Made by a program: the position numbers and the translations under genes. 64,000 nucleotides of DNA from Gracilibacillus caseinilyticus (GTDB lineage Bacteria; Bacillota; Bacilli; Bacillales; Amphibacillaceae), in assembly GCF_022919115.1 (NCBI RefSeq), contig NZ_CP095072.1, positions 3,658,001-3,722,000 on the forward strand. The letters are read 5' to 3'. Each line of letters starts with the position of its first letter. The first letter of the stretch is position 1. The notes beneath the pieces are model-generated. The model was not told where the DNA came from. It worked only from the letters and a program-made list of their open reading frames with translations, and ran no database searches. This document shows, piece by piece, positions 10,449 through 20,181 of the stretch.

Positions 10449-11591
10449 TCAAAATTTTTCATAGATTTGCTGTCGCACTTCCTGATCGATCTTCTGAATA
10501 GCAGAGATATCAGGCTGATCGATAAATGGATAATGAGCCATTGCATCGGCAATCACTTCTTCAATTTCTAAAAAGGTAATTTTTTCTTTTAAAAACAAGT
10601 CAACTGCTGCCTCATTGGCTGCATTTAATACAGTAGGTAACGAGCCACCTTTATTACCTGCCTCATAGGCAAAACCAAGACATGGAAAGCGTTCAGTATC
10701 CATTCTGTCAAAATGCAAAGTGCTAATCTCCACTAAGTCGAGACGCTTAGAAGCCGGCAAAGCTAAACGATCAGGATAAGTCAAAGCATACTGAATCGGC
10801 ACGCGCATATCTGGTGTACCTAATTGTGCAATCACACTGTTATCAACATATTCGACCATGGAGTGGATAATGCTTTCTTTATGTTGAATGACATCAATCT
10901 TGTCATAAGCCATATCAAATAGCCAATGTGCTTCAATAACTTCCAACCCTTTATTCATCATCGTAGCTGAATCGATCGTAATTTTTGCACCCATACTCCA
11001 ATTGGGATGGTTTAGAGCATCGTTTACTGTTACCCCATGAAGCTCTGAACGTTTTTTATCGCGGAAACTTCCACCTGATGCTGTCAGAATGAGTTTATGT
11101 ACATCTTTCGCATGTTCACCATTTAACGCCTGATAAATGGCAGAGTGCTCACTATCAACTGGAAGCAAGTCCACCCCATATTTTTTCGCTTCTGCCATCA
11201 CAATGTGACCGGCAGTTACTAATGTTTCTTTATTAGCTATGGCAATCTGTTTCTTATGTCTGATTGCTGTAATTGTCGCGCTGAGACCGATACTACCCAT
11301 GACAGCATTGACTAATACGTCGGTATCAGGGTCTGCACTAATCTCTTCCATTCCTTCGTTTCCAAGTAAAATGGTTAATTGATCATTATATGATAACAAC
11401 TTCTGTCTGATTGATTCCTCTTGCACCACAATTTTTTTAGGCTGAAAGGATTCAATAATGTCAATTGCCTTATCTACATTTTTTCCAAACGCAATAGCAA
11501 ATAATCGAAATTCATCGTTATGTTCGCGGATTATATCCAATGTCTGCAACCCAATCGATCCGGTCGCACCTAATAATGTGATATTTTTCAT
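10449..11591 (-). CDS. dxr: 1-deoxy-D-xylulose 5-phosphate reductoisomerase
   Basis: Second enzyme of the MEP isoprenoid pathway: converts DXP to MEP with NADPH. The N-terminal nucleotide-binding motif GATGSIG is at 8-14. The metal site [11 protein letters not shown] and the flexible loop [12 protein letters not shown] follow, and the C-terminal four-helix part is complete. I start at the ATG of MKNITLLG (11591), which has GGAGC upstream; the frame is open to a TTG at 11606. The 380 residues match B. subtilis Dxr (383). It sits with uppS and cdsA, also lipid-precursor genes. Confidence 0.96.
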   Translation of the reverse strand: MKNITLLGATGSIGLQTLDIIREHNDEFRLFAIAFGKNVDKAIDIIESFQPKKIVVQEESIRQKLLSYNDQLTILLGNEGMEEISADPDTDVLVNAVMGSIGLSATITAIRHKKQIAIANKETLVTAGHIVMAEAKKYGVDLLPVDSEHSAIYQALNGEHAKDVHKLILTASGGSFRDKKRSELHGVTVNDALNHPNWSMGAKITIDSATMMNKGLEVIEAHWLFDMAYDKIDVIQHKESIIHSMVEYVDNSVIAQLGTPDMRVPIQYALTYPDRLALPASKRLDLVEISTLHFDRMDTERFPCLGFAYEAGNKGGSLPTVLNAANEAAVDLFLKEKITFLEIEEVIADAMAHYPFIDQPDISAIQKIDQEVRQQIYEKF

Positions 11592-11617
11592 AGTAGAACG
11601 CTCCAACTTTTATTAGT

Positions 11618-12400
11618 TTATGATATGAAATGGATAAAATGTAATAACGGAAATACAAATAACCAACTATCAAATCGATCAAGAATTCCGCCGTGACCTG
11701 GTAACAGCTTACCTGAATCCTTCACATCATAATGTCGTTTAATCGCCGACTCCACTAAATCACCAATTTGTGCAAATATTGATGAAAGTATCGTCACGAT
11801 AATTAGTTCAATCAGAGAACCGGGCACAAGAAAAAAGTAGTCAAATACTACCGCTACAACACAAGCAAGCAGTATTCCGCCTAAAGCACCTTCTACCGTT
11901 TTTTTCGGGCTGATTTTCGGCCATAGTTTATGCTTTCCGAATGCTCGTCCAAAGAAATAGGCACCTGAATCCGTTGATAATATCACAAGAATAACATAAA
12001 AAATATAGACTAGTCCATTATCGACCTCTCGTGTTTCAATCACGTAATAGAAGCCTAACCCTACATAAATAGATGCCAATATCAAAAAGCCAGCATCTTC
12101 AAATGTAAATTTATTCTTTACCAGGACAGTATAGCCTAATAAAATCAGAACAAAAAACATAAGGAGTTCAAGCCCTGAAGAAAAGTATAAGAATTCATCG
12201 TACACTAACAACGCCCAAAGAAAGGCTACTCCTAAAAACGTAGGAATAGGAAATCTTGTCATATTTCTCATATGTAACAATTCTAAAAAACCTATCGTTG
12301 TAATGATATACATCACTATTTTAAACGTTAATCCACTTAAAAAAATGATGGGAAAAAAGAGCAATATTGCTACGATAGCCGTTATAATTCTAGTTTTCAT
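11618..12400 (-). CDS. cdsA: Phosphatidate cytidylyltransferase (CDP-diglyceride synthase)
   Basis: Makes CDP-diacylglycerol from phosphatidic acid and CTP, the precursor of phosphatidylglycerol and cardiolipin. A polytopic membrane protein of 260 residues with several hydrophobic helices. The CDS signature is clear near the C-terminus: RHYDVKDSGKLLPGHGGILD followed by RFDS. It starts 14 bases after uppS, so the two are probably co-transcribed. Confidence 0.95.
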   Translation of the reverse strand: MKTRIITAIVAILLFFPIIFLSGLTFKIVMYIITTIGFLELLHMRNMTRFPIPTFLGVAFLWALLVYDEFLYFSSGLELLMFFVLILLGYTVLVKNKFTFEDAGFLILASIYVGLGFYYVIETREVDNGLVYIFYVILVILSTDSGAYFFGRAFGKHKLWPKISPKKTVEGALGGILLACVVAVVFDYFFLVPGSLIELIIVTILSSIFAQIGDLVESAIKRHYDVKDSGKLLPGHGGILDRFDSWLFVFPLLHFIHFIS

Positions 12401-12414
12401 GATAATCTCACACC

Positions 12415-13182
12415 CTATATACCGCCATAACGACGTTTTCTTTTTTGATAGTCGCGGATAGCCTCTTCAAACTCTTCTGTATGAAAATCTGGCCAAAGTG
12501 TTTCGGTGAACCACAACTCTGAGTATGCAGCCTGCCAAAGCAGGAAATTACTCAGTCTCAGTTCGCCACTTGTACGAATTAATAAATCCGGATCATCCAA
12601 CTGTGAAGTATACATATGATGGCTTAACGTATTTTCTGTAATTTCATCAATCCCATACTTGCCTTCCTGGACTTCTTCACAAATTTCTTTAATGGAACGG
12701 ATCATTTCAAATCGACTACCATAATTAATTGCAATATTTAAAATTAGACCTGTGTTTTCAGCTGTTTGCTGCTTTGCATTGAGAATGGCTTTTTGAGTGT
12801 TAGCAGGTAAATCTTGTACTTCTCCGATCGTCTGCACGCGGACATTCTCCTCGACTAGTTCAGGTAAGTAATGCTGCAGGAAATCAATTGGCAATCTCAT
12901 CAAATATTCTACTTCATTCGAAGGTCGCTTCCAATTCTCTGTTGAAAAAGCATAAAGTGTTAATACTTCCACCTGAAGCAGATTCGCTGCTTTTACAATC
13001 CTTTTGACATTATCCATCCCTTCACGGTGACCAGCAATGCGCGGCAACCCACGTTTCTGTGCCCATCTGCCATTACCATCCATAATAATCGCAATATGTT
13101 TCGGAATATTTTCTGATAGGTCCGTTGAGATTTCGACGTTTTTCTCTTTTTTATTGTTAAAAGGAAGTTTAAACAAACGCAT
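12415..13182 (-). CDS. uppS: Undecaprenyl diphosphate synthase (isoprenyl transferase)
   Basis: Makes the C55 lipid carrier for peptidoglycan and teichoic acid synthesis by adding isopentenyl units to farnesyl diphosphate. The catalytic Asp is D35 in IIMDGNGRWAQKRG (33-46). Further cis-prenyltransferase motifs are LYAFSTENWKRP and DLLIRTSGELRLSNFLLWQ. The 255 residues are normal length. It is the first gene after the frr terminator and heads the uppS-cdsA-dxr-rseP group. Confidence 0.96.
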   Translation of the reverse strand: MRLFKLPFNNKKEKNVEISTDLSENIPKHIAIIMDGNGRWAQKRGLPRIAGHREGMDNVKRIVKAANLLQVEVLTLYAFSTENWKRPSNEVEYLMRLPIDFLQHYLPELVEENVRVQTIGEVQDLPANTQKAILNAKQQTAENTGLILNIAINYGSRFEMIRSIKEICEEVQEGKYGIDEITENTLSHHMYTSQLDDPDLLIRTSGELRLSNFLLWQAAYSELWFTETLWPDFHTEEFEEAIRDYQKRKRRYGGI

Positions 13183-13239
13183 AAGTATCCTCCATTATGT
13201 AAGACCGGTTCTTTTTATTTATTATACTATATAAAGTGG

Positions 13240-13264
13240 AAAAACCCTCTTCTTAGCAAGAGGG
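13240..13264 (-). terminator. Terminator of pyrH-frr
   Basis: A 7-bp stem (CCCTCTT / AAGAGGG) with a 6-base loop, followed on the minus strand by TTTTTCC. It lies 36 bases after the frr stop and ends the pyrH-frr unit. A TATAAT-like box sits immediately beyond it and could serve uppS, but no good -35 was found. Confidence 0.75.
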
Positions 13265-13300
13265 CCTCTACACTCAACATATATTCTACCTTTTTTTTGC

Positions 13301-13858
13301 TTATACTTCCATAATTTCTTGTTCTTTTTCTTTGGTTAATTCGTCTATCTTCTTAATTTGTGCATTTGTTTCTGTCTGCACATCATCTTGGAAGCCTCTT
13401 AAATCGTCTTCTGTAATATCACCGTTTTTCTCATCTTTCTTTAATTGGTCGTTTGCGTCACGACGAATGTTACGAATTTGTACTTTCGCTTCTTCTGCAT
13501 ACTTTCCAACTACTTTGACTAGTTCTTTACGACGCTCCTCTGTTAACGGTGGGATACTAATACGAATCACATTACCATCATTGGAAGGTGAAAGACCTAA
13601 ATCTGCTTTCTGAATTGCTTTTTCTATATCAGAAACTGATGACTTATCAAATGGTGTAATTACTAATAATCTCGCTTCTGGTACTGAAATAGAAGACAAT
13701 TGATTTAATGGTGCTAACGCGCCATAGTATTCTACTTGAACACTATCAAGTATTGCCGGGTTTGCTCTTCCAGCTCTAACTGTTGCTAAACTTTTTGAGT
13801 AAGCTTTGGCCGCTTGACTCATCTTTTCTTTTGTTTCTTTAAGTAATTGTTCAGACAT
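13301..13858 (-). CDS. frr: Ribosome recycling factor
   Basis: Splits post-termination ribosomes together with EF-G. The 185 residues are the standard RRF length. The helical arms carry [20 protein letters not shown] near 27-46 and [20 protein letters not shown] later. The C-terminal helix is rich in Lys/Glu. Only 2 bases separate it from pyrH, a universal pairing in Firmicutes. Confidence 0.97.
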   Translation of the reverse strand: MSEQLLKETKEKMSQAAKAYSKSLATVRAGRANPAILDSVQVEYYGALAPLNQLSSISVPEARLLVITPFDKSSVSDIEKAIQKADLGLSPSNDGNVIRISIPPLTEERRKELVKVVGKYAEEAKVQIRNIRRDANDQLKKDEKNGDITEDDLRGFQDDVQTETNAQIKKIDELTKEKEQEIMEV

Positions 13859-13860
13859 GT

Positions 13861-14583
13861 TTAACTCCCCTTTATAATTGTTCCGATATTTTCACCAATT
13901 ACAGCTTTTTTAATATTTCCTTCTTCTGAAATCGAAAATACAAGCAATGGGATATTGTTATCCATACATAATGAAGAGGCGGTAGAATCCATTACACCTA
14001 ATCCTTCATTCAAAATTTCCAGATAGGATAATTCGTCATACTTTCTGGCATCTTTGTCGAGTTTCGGGTCTGCTGTGTAAACACCGTCGACATTATTCTT
14101 CGCCATCAATATAACATCTGCTTCTATTTCGGCTGCTCTTAATGCTGCCGTTGTATCTGTTGAGAAATATGGATTACCAGTACCCGCTGCGAAAATAACA
14201 ACACGTTTTTTCTCTAAATGACGGATTGCTTTTCTTCGAATATACGGTTCTGCCACTTGACGCATTTCAATAGATGTCTGCACACGTGTCGGAATACCTA
14301 CATTCTCTAAGCTGTCTTGCAGCGCTAATGAATTCATTACTGTTGCAAGCATTCCCATATAATCAGCGTTAGCGCGATCCATACCCATTTCACTGCCAAC
14401 TTTACCACGCCAAATATTGCCACCACCAACAACAATTGCAACTTCTACACCTAGTTCAACAATATCTTTCACTTGTTTTGCGACAGATTGAATGATAGAT
14501 GGCTCAAGGCCAAATCCTTGAACACCACTCAGTGCTTCACCACTTAATTTTAGAACGATTCTTCTGTAGTTAGCAGTAGCCAT
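13861..14583 (-). CDS. pyrH: UMP kinase
   Basis: Phosphorylates UMP to UDP; a hexameric member of the amino acid kinase family. It shows VLKLSGEAL near the N-terminus, the GGGNIWRGK nucleotide loop, and [18 protein letters not shown] start at MATANYRR (14583), which has GGAGG five bases upstream and gives 240 residues, equal to B. subtilis. The ATG at 14595 lies upstream of that ribosome binding site. Confidence 0.97.
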   Translation of the reverse strand: MATANYRRIVLKLSGEALSGVQGFGLEPSIIQSVAKQVKDIVELGVEVAIVVGGGNIWRGKVGSEMGMDRANADYMGMLATVMNSLALQDSLENVGIPTRVQTSIEMRQVAEPYIRRKAIRHLEKKRVVIFAAGTGNPYFSTDTTAALRAAEIEADVILMAKNNVDGVYTADPKLDKDARKYDELSYLEILNEGLGVMDSTASSLCMDNNIPLLVFSISEEGNIKKAVIGENIGTIIKGS

Positions 14584-14605
14584 AATTACCTCCATATATG
14601 TAAAT

Positions 14606-14634
14606 ATTATAAAGAAAAATTAGTTGCTCGCCAA
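14606..14634 (-). promoter_or_regulatory. Vegetative promoter of pyrH-frr
   Basis: On the minus strand, TTGGCG (-35) and a perfect TATAAT (-10) are separated by 17 bases. It lies between the tsf terminator and pyrH, with the -10 about 20 bases upstream of the start codon, so the leader would be short. Confidence 0.7.
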
Positions 14635-14703
14635 GTAATAGGCGGTAATTTTCAATTATTCTTATCAAAAAGTACGTACATTAATCGTTGGATGTTTGCT
14701 TTC

Positions 14704-14728
14704 AAAGAAAAGGGACACCATGTGCCCC
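14704..14728 (-). terminator. Terminator of tsf
   Basis: A 7-bp GC-rich stem (GGGGCAC / GTGTCCC, one G-U pair) with an ATG loop, followed on the minus strand by TTTTCTTT. It begins about 18 bases after the tsf stop. Confidence 0.8.
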
Positions 14729-14745
14729 CCCTCTTCACTTCCAGC

Positions 14746-15633
14746 TTATTTTTTATTAACTTGACTCATTACTTCTTCTGCAAAGTTATCTTCGCGTTTC
14801 TCGATACCTTCACCAACTTCATAACGTACAAATGAAGCTACTGTCGCATTATGATTTTTAGCAATTTGTTTTACTTTTTGATCAGGATCTTTAACGAAGC
14901 TTTGTTCTAAAAGACAAATTTCTTCAAAGAACTTATTTAATCGGCCTTCTACCATTTTTTCAACAATATGCTCTGGTTTTCCTTCGTTTAATGCTTGTGT
15001 TTTTAGAACTTCACGTTCTTTTTCTACATCTTCTGCAGAAACTGCATCACGAGATAAGTATTTAGGATTAACAGCAGCTGCGTGCATAGCGATATCTTTC
15101 GCAACTTGCTCATCCGTAGTTCCTTCAAGCACAGTTACAACACCGATGTTACCACCCATATGGATGTAAGCACCAAATGCATCGTTATCTGTTTTGCTAA
15201 TTAATTCAAAACGACGTAAAGATAATTTCTCACCGATTTTTGCAATATTAGCATTAATAAATGCTTCTACTGTTTCACCGTCACCATTTAATGGCTGTTG
15301 TAAAGCTTCTTCCACAGTAGCTGGCTTCTGAGATAAGATATGATTCGCAAGCTCTTGCGCTAATGTTTTGAACTGGTCGTTTTTCGTTACGAAATCTGTT
15401 TCACAGTTCAATTCTAATAATACTGCTTTATTACCAGAAACTTCTACAAATGCAGTACCTTCTGCAGCAATACGATCTGCTTTTTTAGCTGCTTTTGAAA
15501 TACCTTTTTCACGAAGGTAATCAACCGCCTGATCGATATTACCGTCAGTTTCTTGAAGTGCTTTTTTACAATCCATCATACCTGCACCAGTTTTTTCACG
15601 TAATTCTTTTACCATTTGTGCTGAAATTGCCAT
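14746..15633 (-). CDS. tsf: Translation elongation factor Ts
   Basis: Nucleotide exchange factor for EF-Tu. Begins with the UBA-like domain [20 protein letters not shown] and has the signature [15 protein letters not shown] near 75-90. The frame is open to 15702, but the ATG at 15633 has AAGGAGG upstream and gives 295 residues (B. subtilis 293). The extra upstream codons run through a terminator-like hairpin and are not likely to be translated. Confidence 0.97.
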   Translation of the reverse strand: MAISAQMVKELREKTGAGMMDCKKALQETDGNIDQAVDYLREKGISKAAKKADRIAAEGTAFVEVSGNKAVLLELNCETDFVTKNDQFKTLAQELANHILSQKPATVEEALQQPLNGDGETVEAFINANIAKIGEKLSLRRFELISKTDNDAFGAYIHMGGNIGVVTVLEGTTDEQVAKDIAMHAAAVNPKYLSRDAVSAEDVEKEREVLKTQALNEGKPEHIVEKMVEGRLNKFFEEICLLEQSFVKDPDQKVKQIAKNHNATVASFVRYEVGEGIEKREDNFAEEVMSQVNKK

Positions 15634-15665
15634 TAGAGATTCCTCCTTGAGTTCATATATTGCTG

Positions 15666-15700
15666 AAAAAAAGGTGATAAAAGGTCTCCCTCTTATCACC
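15666..15700 (-). terminator. Terminator-like hairpin between rpsB and tsf
   Basis: On the minus strand a 12-bp stem (GGTGATAAGAGG / CCTTTTATCACC, with one G-U pair), a GAGA loop and seven Ts. It begins 11 bases after the rpsB stop and lies 32 bases before tsf. No separate tsf promoter is evident, so it probably terminates only part of the transcripts and lowers EF-Ts relative to S2. Confidence 0.8.
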
Positions 15701-15711
15701 AAAACCTTTCA

Positions 15712-16464
15712 TTACTCGCTTGCAGATTCGACTGCTGTTTCTTCCGCAGTTTCTGCTTTTTCTGCAGCTTCTTCTGTTACTTCTCCTTGCTTCGCTTCTA
15801 AAATAGCATCTGCCATTTTACCAGTAAGAAGTTTCACAGCACGAATTGCGTCATCATTTGCAGGAATTACATAATCAATCTCATCAGGATCACAGTTAGT
15901 ATCTACAATCCCTACAATCGGAATGTTTAGTTTATGTGCTTCTGCAACAGCAATACGCTCTTTTCTTGGGTCAATAATGAATAAAGCATCAGGAATTTTA
16001 TTCATTTCTTTAATTCCGCCTAAGAATTTCACTAAGCGTTCTTTTTCTTTTAGAAGACCTACAACTTCTTTTTTCGGTAATACTTCAAAAGTTCCGTCTT
16101 CTTCCATTTTTTCGATATCTTTCAAACGATTGATACGTTTACGAATAGTTTCAAAGTTAGTTAACGTTCCGCCTAACCAACGTTGATTAACGAAGTACAT
16201 ACCAGAACGGATCGCTTCTTCTTTCACAGATTCTTGTGCTTGTTTTTTCGTACCTACAAATAAAACAGTTCCGTCGTTCTCAGCGATTTCTTTAACGAAA
16301 TTATACGCTTCTTCTACCTTTTTCACTGTTTTTTGTAAGTCGATGATGTAAATGCCGTTACGCTCTGTAAAGATATATTTCTTCATTTTAGGGTTCCAAC
16401 GGCGTGTTTGATGTCCGAAATGAACACCAGCTTCTAGTAGTTGTTTCATTGAAATAACTGCCAT
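15712..16464 (-). CDS. rpsB: 30S ribosomal protein S2
   Basis: Ribosomal protein of the small subunit head. The 250 residues start [20 protein letters not shown] and include the conserved [20 protein letters not shown] and FINQRWLGG-like [12 protein letters not shown] segments. The C-terminal tail is Glu/Ala-rich and variable, as usual. Paired with tsf, and preceded by its own promoter and a leader hairpin. Confidence 0.98.
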   Translation of the reverse strand: MAVISMKQLLEAGVHFGHQTRRWNPKMKKYIFTERNGIYIIDLQKTVKKVEEAYNFVKEIAENDGTVLFVGTKKQAQESVKEEAIRSGMYFVNQRWLGGTLTNFETIRKRINRLKDIEKMEEDGTFEVLPKKEVVGLLKEKERLVKFLGGIKEMNKIPDALFIIDPRKERIAVAEAHKLNIPIVGIVDTNCDPDEIDYVIPANDDAIRAVKLLTGKMADAILEAKQGEVTEEAAEKAETAEETAVESASE

Positions 16465-16510
16465 TACTTTTTCCTCCTATAAGATGGTTTTTTTATCCTC
16501 CATTTGTTTC

Positions 16511-16548
16511 ATACGACACGAGGACTATATCAATAGCACCTCTCGTAT
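16511..16548 (-). promoter_or_regulatory. Hairpin in the rpsB 5' leader
   Basis: On the minus strand ATACGAGAGG pairs with CCTC-GTG-TCGTAT (10 bp with a 3-base bulge) around a 15-base loop, about 45 bases upstream of rpsB. It lies in the transcribed leader of the promoter at 16583. Its shape would suit an S2-binding autoregulatory leader, but I cannot match it to a named family. Confidence 0.45.
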
Positions 16549-16582
16549 CCTCCACAAACGTGTGTATTTAACACCAAAAACT

Positions 16583-16611
16583 AATATACCACAACGTGCA
16601 GCGTCAATCAA
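16583..16611 (-). promoter_or_regulatory. Vegetative promoter of rpsB
   Basis: On the minus strand TTGATT (-35), 17 bases, then TATATT (-10). It starts just after the swrB-like stop codon. The predicted transcript has a leader of about 110 bases containing the hairpin at 16511-16548. I see no terminator between the fla/che operon and this promoter. Confidence 0.65.
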
Positions 16612-16618
16612 GAGAAAT

Positions 16619-17071
16619 TCATTTTTTTTGTTGAAATTTCAAGATTAATTCTACTTCTGTTTGGCCTTTGTTCAATTGTTTCGCTATTTGATTAACGGCA
16701 AGCCCTTGTTGACGCAGGTGCAGGATAGAAGCAGCAAGGGAATGTTCCACGACATCTTCTACCTGATCAGTTGCCGAAATTGGTATATAATTTTCTGATT
16801 GCTTTGTATTATACTCTGAATCTGTCGAAGGCGAGTTCTTCGGCTTATTCTTTGTTGATGAATGTTGAGTATTCATTATATCTTGGATGAATTGCTCGTT
16901 TTCTTCTTTAATTTCTACTAAATAAAGGGCTAATGTGTCTTCTATACTTTTAACTTGAGCATCGACTCTTTCTTCAACTGCGTGCATATTATCTATTCTG
17001 TTTTTTAAGTGCCTGATGATAATAAATGTTATAATATGAATAATAAAACTGAATAAAATTAAATATTGCAT
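16619..17071 (-). CDS. swrB: SwrB/YlxL-like membrane protein
   Basis: A 150-residue protein at the position of B. subtilis swrB (ylxL), between sigD and rpsB. SwrB promotes FliP-dependent flagellar assembly and swarming. There is an N-terminal membrane helix (about 1-20), then a coiled region, a Ser/Asn-rich linker and a helix-turn-helix-like end GLAVNQIAKQLNKGQTEVEL, typical of the family. Identity outside the two ends is low, so the symbol rests on position and architecture. Confidence 0.75.
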   Translation of the reverse strand: MQYLILFSFIIHIITFIIIRHLKNRIDNMHAVEERVDAQVKSIEDTLALYLVEIKEENEQFIQDIMNTQHSSTKNKPKNSPSTDSEYNTKQSENYIPISATDQVEDVVEHSLAASILHLRQQGLAVNQIAKQLNKGQTEVELILKFQQKK

Positions 17072-17081
17072 TATCTACCTC

Positions 17082-17390
17082 TTAACCGTTAATATCAAAT
17101 TTATTTCCTAAATACGGGTGTCTAACCGGAGAATACTGCGGCTCTGAATGATTGGATGATTCCGTTTGCTGATCTTGCTTATCGTCATCAGATGGTTGTT
17201 TATTATTTTTGAGATGGCTTGCTTCCTGTTGCTCCGTTACTTTTGTTCGCTTCCGCAACTCTTCATGCAACAATGCCTGCTGCATCTGGTTCTGATCAAC
17301 CCTGCCTTGTTGCTGCATTTGATCCTGCACCTTGCCCGCATCCTGCACTCTCGGCAATGCGACTTGCATCTCTACCGATTTCCAACTCAT
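17082..17390 (-). CDS. Small protein of unknown function in the sigD-rpsB tail
   Basis: A 102-residue hydrophilic protein I do not recognise. It begins SVEMQVALPRVQDAGKVQDQ, continues Gln/Glu/Lys-rich (probably coiled or disordered) and ends HPYLGNKFDING. No membrane segment or signal peptide is visible. It lies 10 bases upstream of the swrB-like gene and follows the FapA-like gene, so it is probably expressed with the fla/che operon. B. subtilis has no counterpart between sigD and swrB. Conserved-looking ends argue that it is a real gene. Confidence 0.7.
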   Translation of the reverse strand: MSWKSVEMQVALPRVQDAGKVQDQMQQQGRVDQNQMQQALLHEELRKRTKVTEQQEASHLKNNKQPSDDDKQDQQTESSNHSEPQYSPVRHPYLGNKFDING

Positions 17391-17504
17391 CCAATCAGTC
17401 CTCCTGTAGGATTATTCAATCCAAGTATAACAAGGATGCCAAAAAAAACCGAGCAAATACTGTTATAAAACGCATTCACCGTTACAAATTGTTTAGATGA
17501 TGCT

Positions 17505-18881
17505 TTACTTACCAGTTGAGGATTGAATCACAATTTCCTTCTCATCTAAAAATGCTTCAAAACAAACATGTTCTTGGCTCAATAATCGTTTATATTTACC
17601 AAAGATAAGTTCTACGTTGTCAAAGGCCCTACCTTTGACGATAAGTTTTAGACCGGAAAAGTTACTTACCTCAAATTGCAGTTCACTTAATTCATCTGCA
17701 ACTTGCTGTAATTGCTCTGTCGTAAGCTGAAGCATGTTACGTTGCTTTAATAACATAATCCGTTCTTTAGCTGGTAAATCACCTACTGCTTTTTTCTTTT
17801 CAATCAATTGGTCTCCAAGCATTCGCAATTTCTGTTTATTGTCTTCTAATTCTTGGCGTTTTTTATTTAGAATATTTACACGGTCTAAAATCTTTTTACT
17901 TACCCCGAAGGAGAGCACCGTTTTTAAATTTGCCATATTGCCAAGATTCTTCAGCTCAATGATTTTCCCGGCTGAACAACTCCCGCCAATAATATTGCCG
18001 TTTGGACAAAATATATTTTCCTGTGCTTCACAATGAGATTGCATGATCGATTTTTTTACTTTTAGATCGCGGCCAGCCGTCACTTCTGCTTGGTTAATAT
18101 AGGCAACTTCGATATCTCCCGCTGCATGAATTTTTGCTTTATCCATCCCTGCAATACCTTCTCTGATGGTAATATTACCTTCTGCGGACAAAAAAGATCC
18201 TTCTACAATACCGTAAACTATAATGTCACCCTTTGCTTTAACTCGGTATCCGCTCGGAACATTCCCCTTAATGCTAACCGATCCATTAAATTCTATATTA
18301 CCTGTTTTCAATGACAAATCACCATTCACTTCATATAAAGGATGAACTTGAATGACTTGGTTGGCAATCGATAATTGTCCTGCGGCTGAGGCGAAATACG
18401 ATAGTTGCTCCTTGTCAAAAGTAACATTTTGACCAGCAGTAATCGGTAATGGTTTCCCTCTTTTGGGGCGAAGCGTTTTTTCGAATACGTCCATTCCAGC
18501 TTCTCCATCTGTCGGTGGAACCACTTGTGCTAACAGGTCGTTCTCTTCCACCATAGGGATCTTATGAACATCACGAAAAGAAGACTTCTCTTCTTCTTCC
18601 AGCTCGTTCTCAGTTGATTGACGAATTAGCAATTTGCCATCCTCGCCATCTACCGGTTTTTTCCCTTTTGCAATAACGATCATTTGCTCCTCTTTCAATT
18701 GTTTCTTCCAATTGATCTTGTTTAAATCAAGTATTCCATATGTAATATTGTTCTCGTTCATCACGTCTTGCATTTCTTCAAAAGTGAGCGTATCAACAAG
18801 CTCTGATTTCTTTAATAGTAAGGTAGCAGATAAGCGATCATGACTTACTTTTATCACGATATTTTCTTTTAATTCACTCAT
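17505..18881 (-). CDS. FapA-like (DUF342) protein
   Basis: A 458-residue protein of the DUF342/FapA family. Its centre is a repeated Gly/Val-rich segment that should form a beta-helix (IEFNGSVSIKGNVPSGYRVK, followed by GDIIVYGIVEG, GNITIREGI and GDIEVAYI). A coiled coil lies near 330-410 (RVNILNKKRQELEDNKQKLR). Vibrio FapA affects flagella through adenylate-cyclase signalling, but the function in Bacillaceae is unknown. It directly follows sigD by 12 bases; in B. subtilis this gene is absent from the position. Confidence 0.85.
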   Translation of the reverse strand: MSELKENIVIKVSHDRLSATLLLKKSELVDTLTFEEMQDVMNENNITYGILDLNKINWKKQLKEEQMIVIAKGKKPVDGEDGKLLIRQSTENELEEEEKSSFRDVHKIPMVEENDLLAQVVPPTDGEAGMDVFEKTLRPKRGKPLPITAGQNVTFDKEQLSYFASAAGQLSIANQVIQVHPLYEVNGDLSLKTGNIEFNGSVSIKGNVPSGYRVKAKGDIIVYGIVEGSFLSAEGNITIREGIAGMDKAKIHAAGDIEVAYINQAEVTAGRDLKVKKSIMQSHCEAQENIFCPNGNIIGGSCSAGKIIELKNLGNMANLKTVLSFGVSKKILDRVNILNKKRQELEDNKQKLRMLGDQLIEKKKAVGDLPAKERIMLLKQRNMLQLTTEQLQQVADELSELQFEVSNFSGLKLIVKGRAFDNVELIFGKYKRLLSQEHVCFEAFLDEKEIVIQSSTGK

Positions 18882-18893
18882 TTCAAGCCCCGC

Positions 18894-19661
18894 CTATTTA
18901 TTTATTTTTTGATACAATTGACGAACTTTTACAATGGCTTGTTTATGAATTTGTGAAATCCTTGACGTCGTTAATTCTAAGATTTTCCCTATCTCCGTAA
19001 AGGTTAACTCCTTATCATAAAATAAGCTTAGTACCAATTGTTCATTCTCATTCAACTGTCGAATACAGGTTGTTAACTCACGATAGTTCTCTTGCTGAAT
19101 CATTTTCCCTTCTGGTAGAGGTTCACGATCATCCGCGATTAAATAACCGATTCCTTCTTTGGACTCTTCGTTGTTTCTATTTTTTTCTTCTATTGAAAGT
19201 AAATGGGAGAAAAAACTATCCTTGATAATTTCTTCGACCTCATCAACCGGTAGCTCCAGATGTTCGGCTACTTCACTTGTCGTAACATTACGCTGCAGGT
19301 TCTGTTCCAATAATATGGTAGCCTGATCGACTTTTTTTACTTTATCTCGTGTTGATCGGGGCAGCCAGTCTTCTTTTCTTAGTCCATCAATTATGGCACC
19401 TTTCACTCGAAACGAGGCATACGTATCGAATTTCAAATCACGACTATTATCAAATTTCAGTATGGCATCATATAGACCAATTAAGCCCAAACTTCTAATA
19501 TCTTCTTTGTTTACATTTTTGGGAAGGTTCACTGCGATTCGTTGGACATGATAATGTACCAGGTACATATAGTTTTCTATTAACTCATTGGCGTTGTCAT
19601 CACTTTTATTTCGCAACCATTTACTCCACAACTTTTTTTCTATTGATATATCTTTGACCAT
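18894..19661 (-). CDS. sigD: RNA polymerase sigma factor SigD (flagella/motility)
   Basis: FliA-type sigma-28 factor that transcribes late flagellar, chemotaxis and autolysin genes. The 255 residues match B. subtilis SigD (254). Region 2 has LKFDTYASFRVKGAIIDGLR with the following RKEDWLPRS. Region 4 has the helix-turn-helix LTFTEIGKILELTTSRISQI. It follows cheD near the end of the fla/che operon, the conserved distal position where transcript abundance affects motile/sessile switching in B. subtilis. Confidence 0.97.
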   Translation of the reverse strand: MVKDISIEKKLWSKWLRNKSDDNANELIENYMYLVHYHVQRIAVNLPKNVNKEDIRSLGLIGLYDAILKFDNSRDLKFDTYASFRVKGAIIDGLRKEDWLPRSTRDKVKKVDQATILLEQNLQRNVTTSEVAEHLELPVDEVEEIIKDSFFSHLLSIEEKNRNNEESKEGIGYLIADDREPLPEGKMIQQENYRELTTCIRQLNENEQLVLSLFYDKELTFTEIGKILELTTSRISQIHKQAIVKVRQLYQKINK

Positions 19662-19689
19662 CGAATCACCTCTCCCTTGTATGTTGGCG

Positions 19690-20181
19690 TTATATTTCTA
19701 CGATACCACTATTGACTGTCCGTATTTTAAGCATACTCGTTTCAATATTAAACTCAATTGTTCTTCCTTTCGATCCACCTACGTCCTGTGCTATTAATGG
19801 AATATGATACTGCTCTAATTTTGCTAAGACTGCTTCCACATTACGATCTCCAATTTTCAGCATGCTGTTATTGGACTGAAAAGAGAACATGTGAGCACCA
19901 CCGGCGATTTTGGCTTGCAGATTTGACCGACGCGCTCCTTCCAGTAACAAGTGCTCGACCAACAAATCAATTGCGCTATCGGCATATTTCATTGGATTGG
20001 AAGGTTGTTTTTTAGAGGAATTCGAGTCGGGAAGCATCACATGTGCTAACCCTGCCAGCTTCCGACTATAGATGACCACACCAACACAAGAACCTAATCC
20101 AGATGTCTTTAATGAATGGGGGACATTTGTAATTTTTAAGTCTGCTATTCCAACTTTCACAATTGGTTCTGTTATGATCAT
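19690..20181 (-). CDS. cheD: Chemoreceptor glutamine deamidase CheD
   Basis: Deamidates receptor glutamines and, bound to CheC, takes part in adaptation. The catalytic Cys is C32 in GLGSCVGV and His is H47 in GLAHVMLP; GGAHMF follows. The 163 residues match the family. Its ATG overlaps the cheC TGA by 4 bases, which suggests coupled translation and balanced amounts of the CheC-CheD complex. Confidence 0.96.
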   Translation of the reverse strand: MIITEPIVKVGIADLKITNVPHSLKTSGLGSCVGVVIYSRKLAGLAHVMLPDSNSSKKQPSNPMKYADSAIDLLVEHLLLEGARRSNLQAKIAGGAHMFSFQSNNSMLKIGDRNVEAVLAKLEQYHIPLIAQDVGGSKGRTIEFNIETSMLKIRTVNSGIVEI

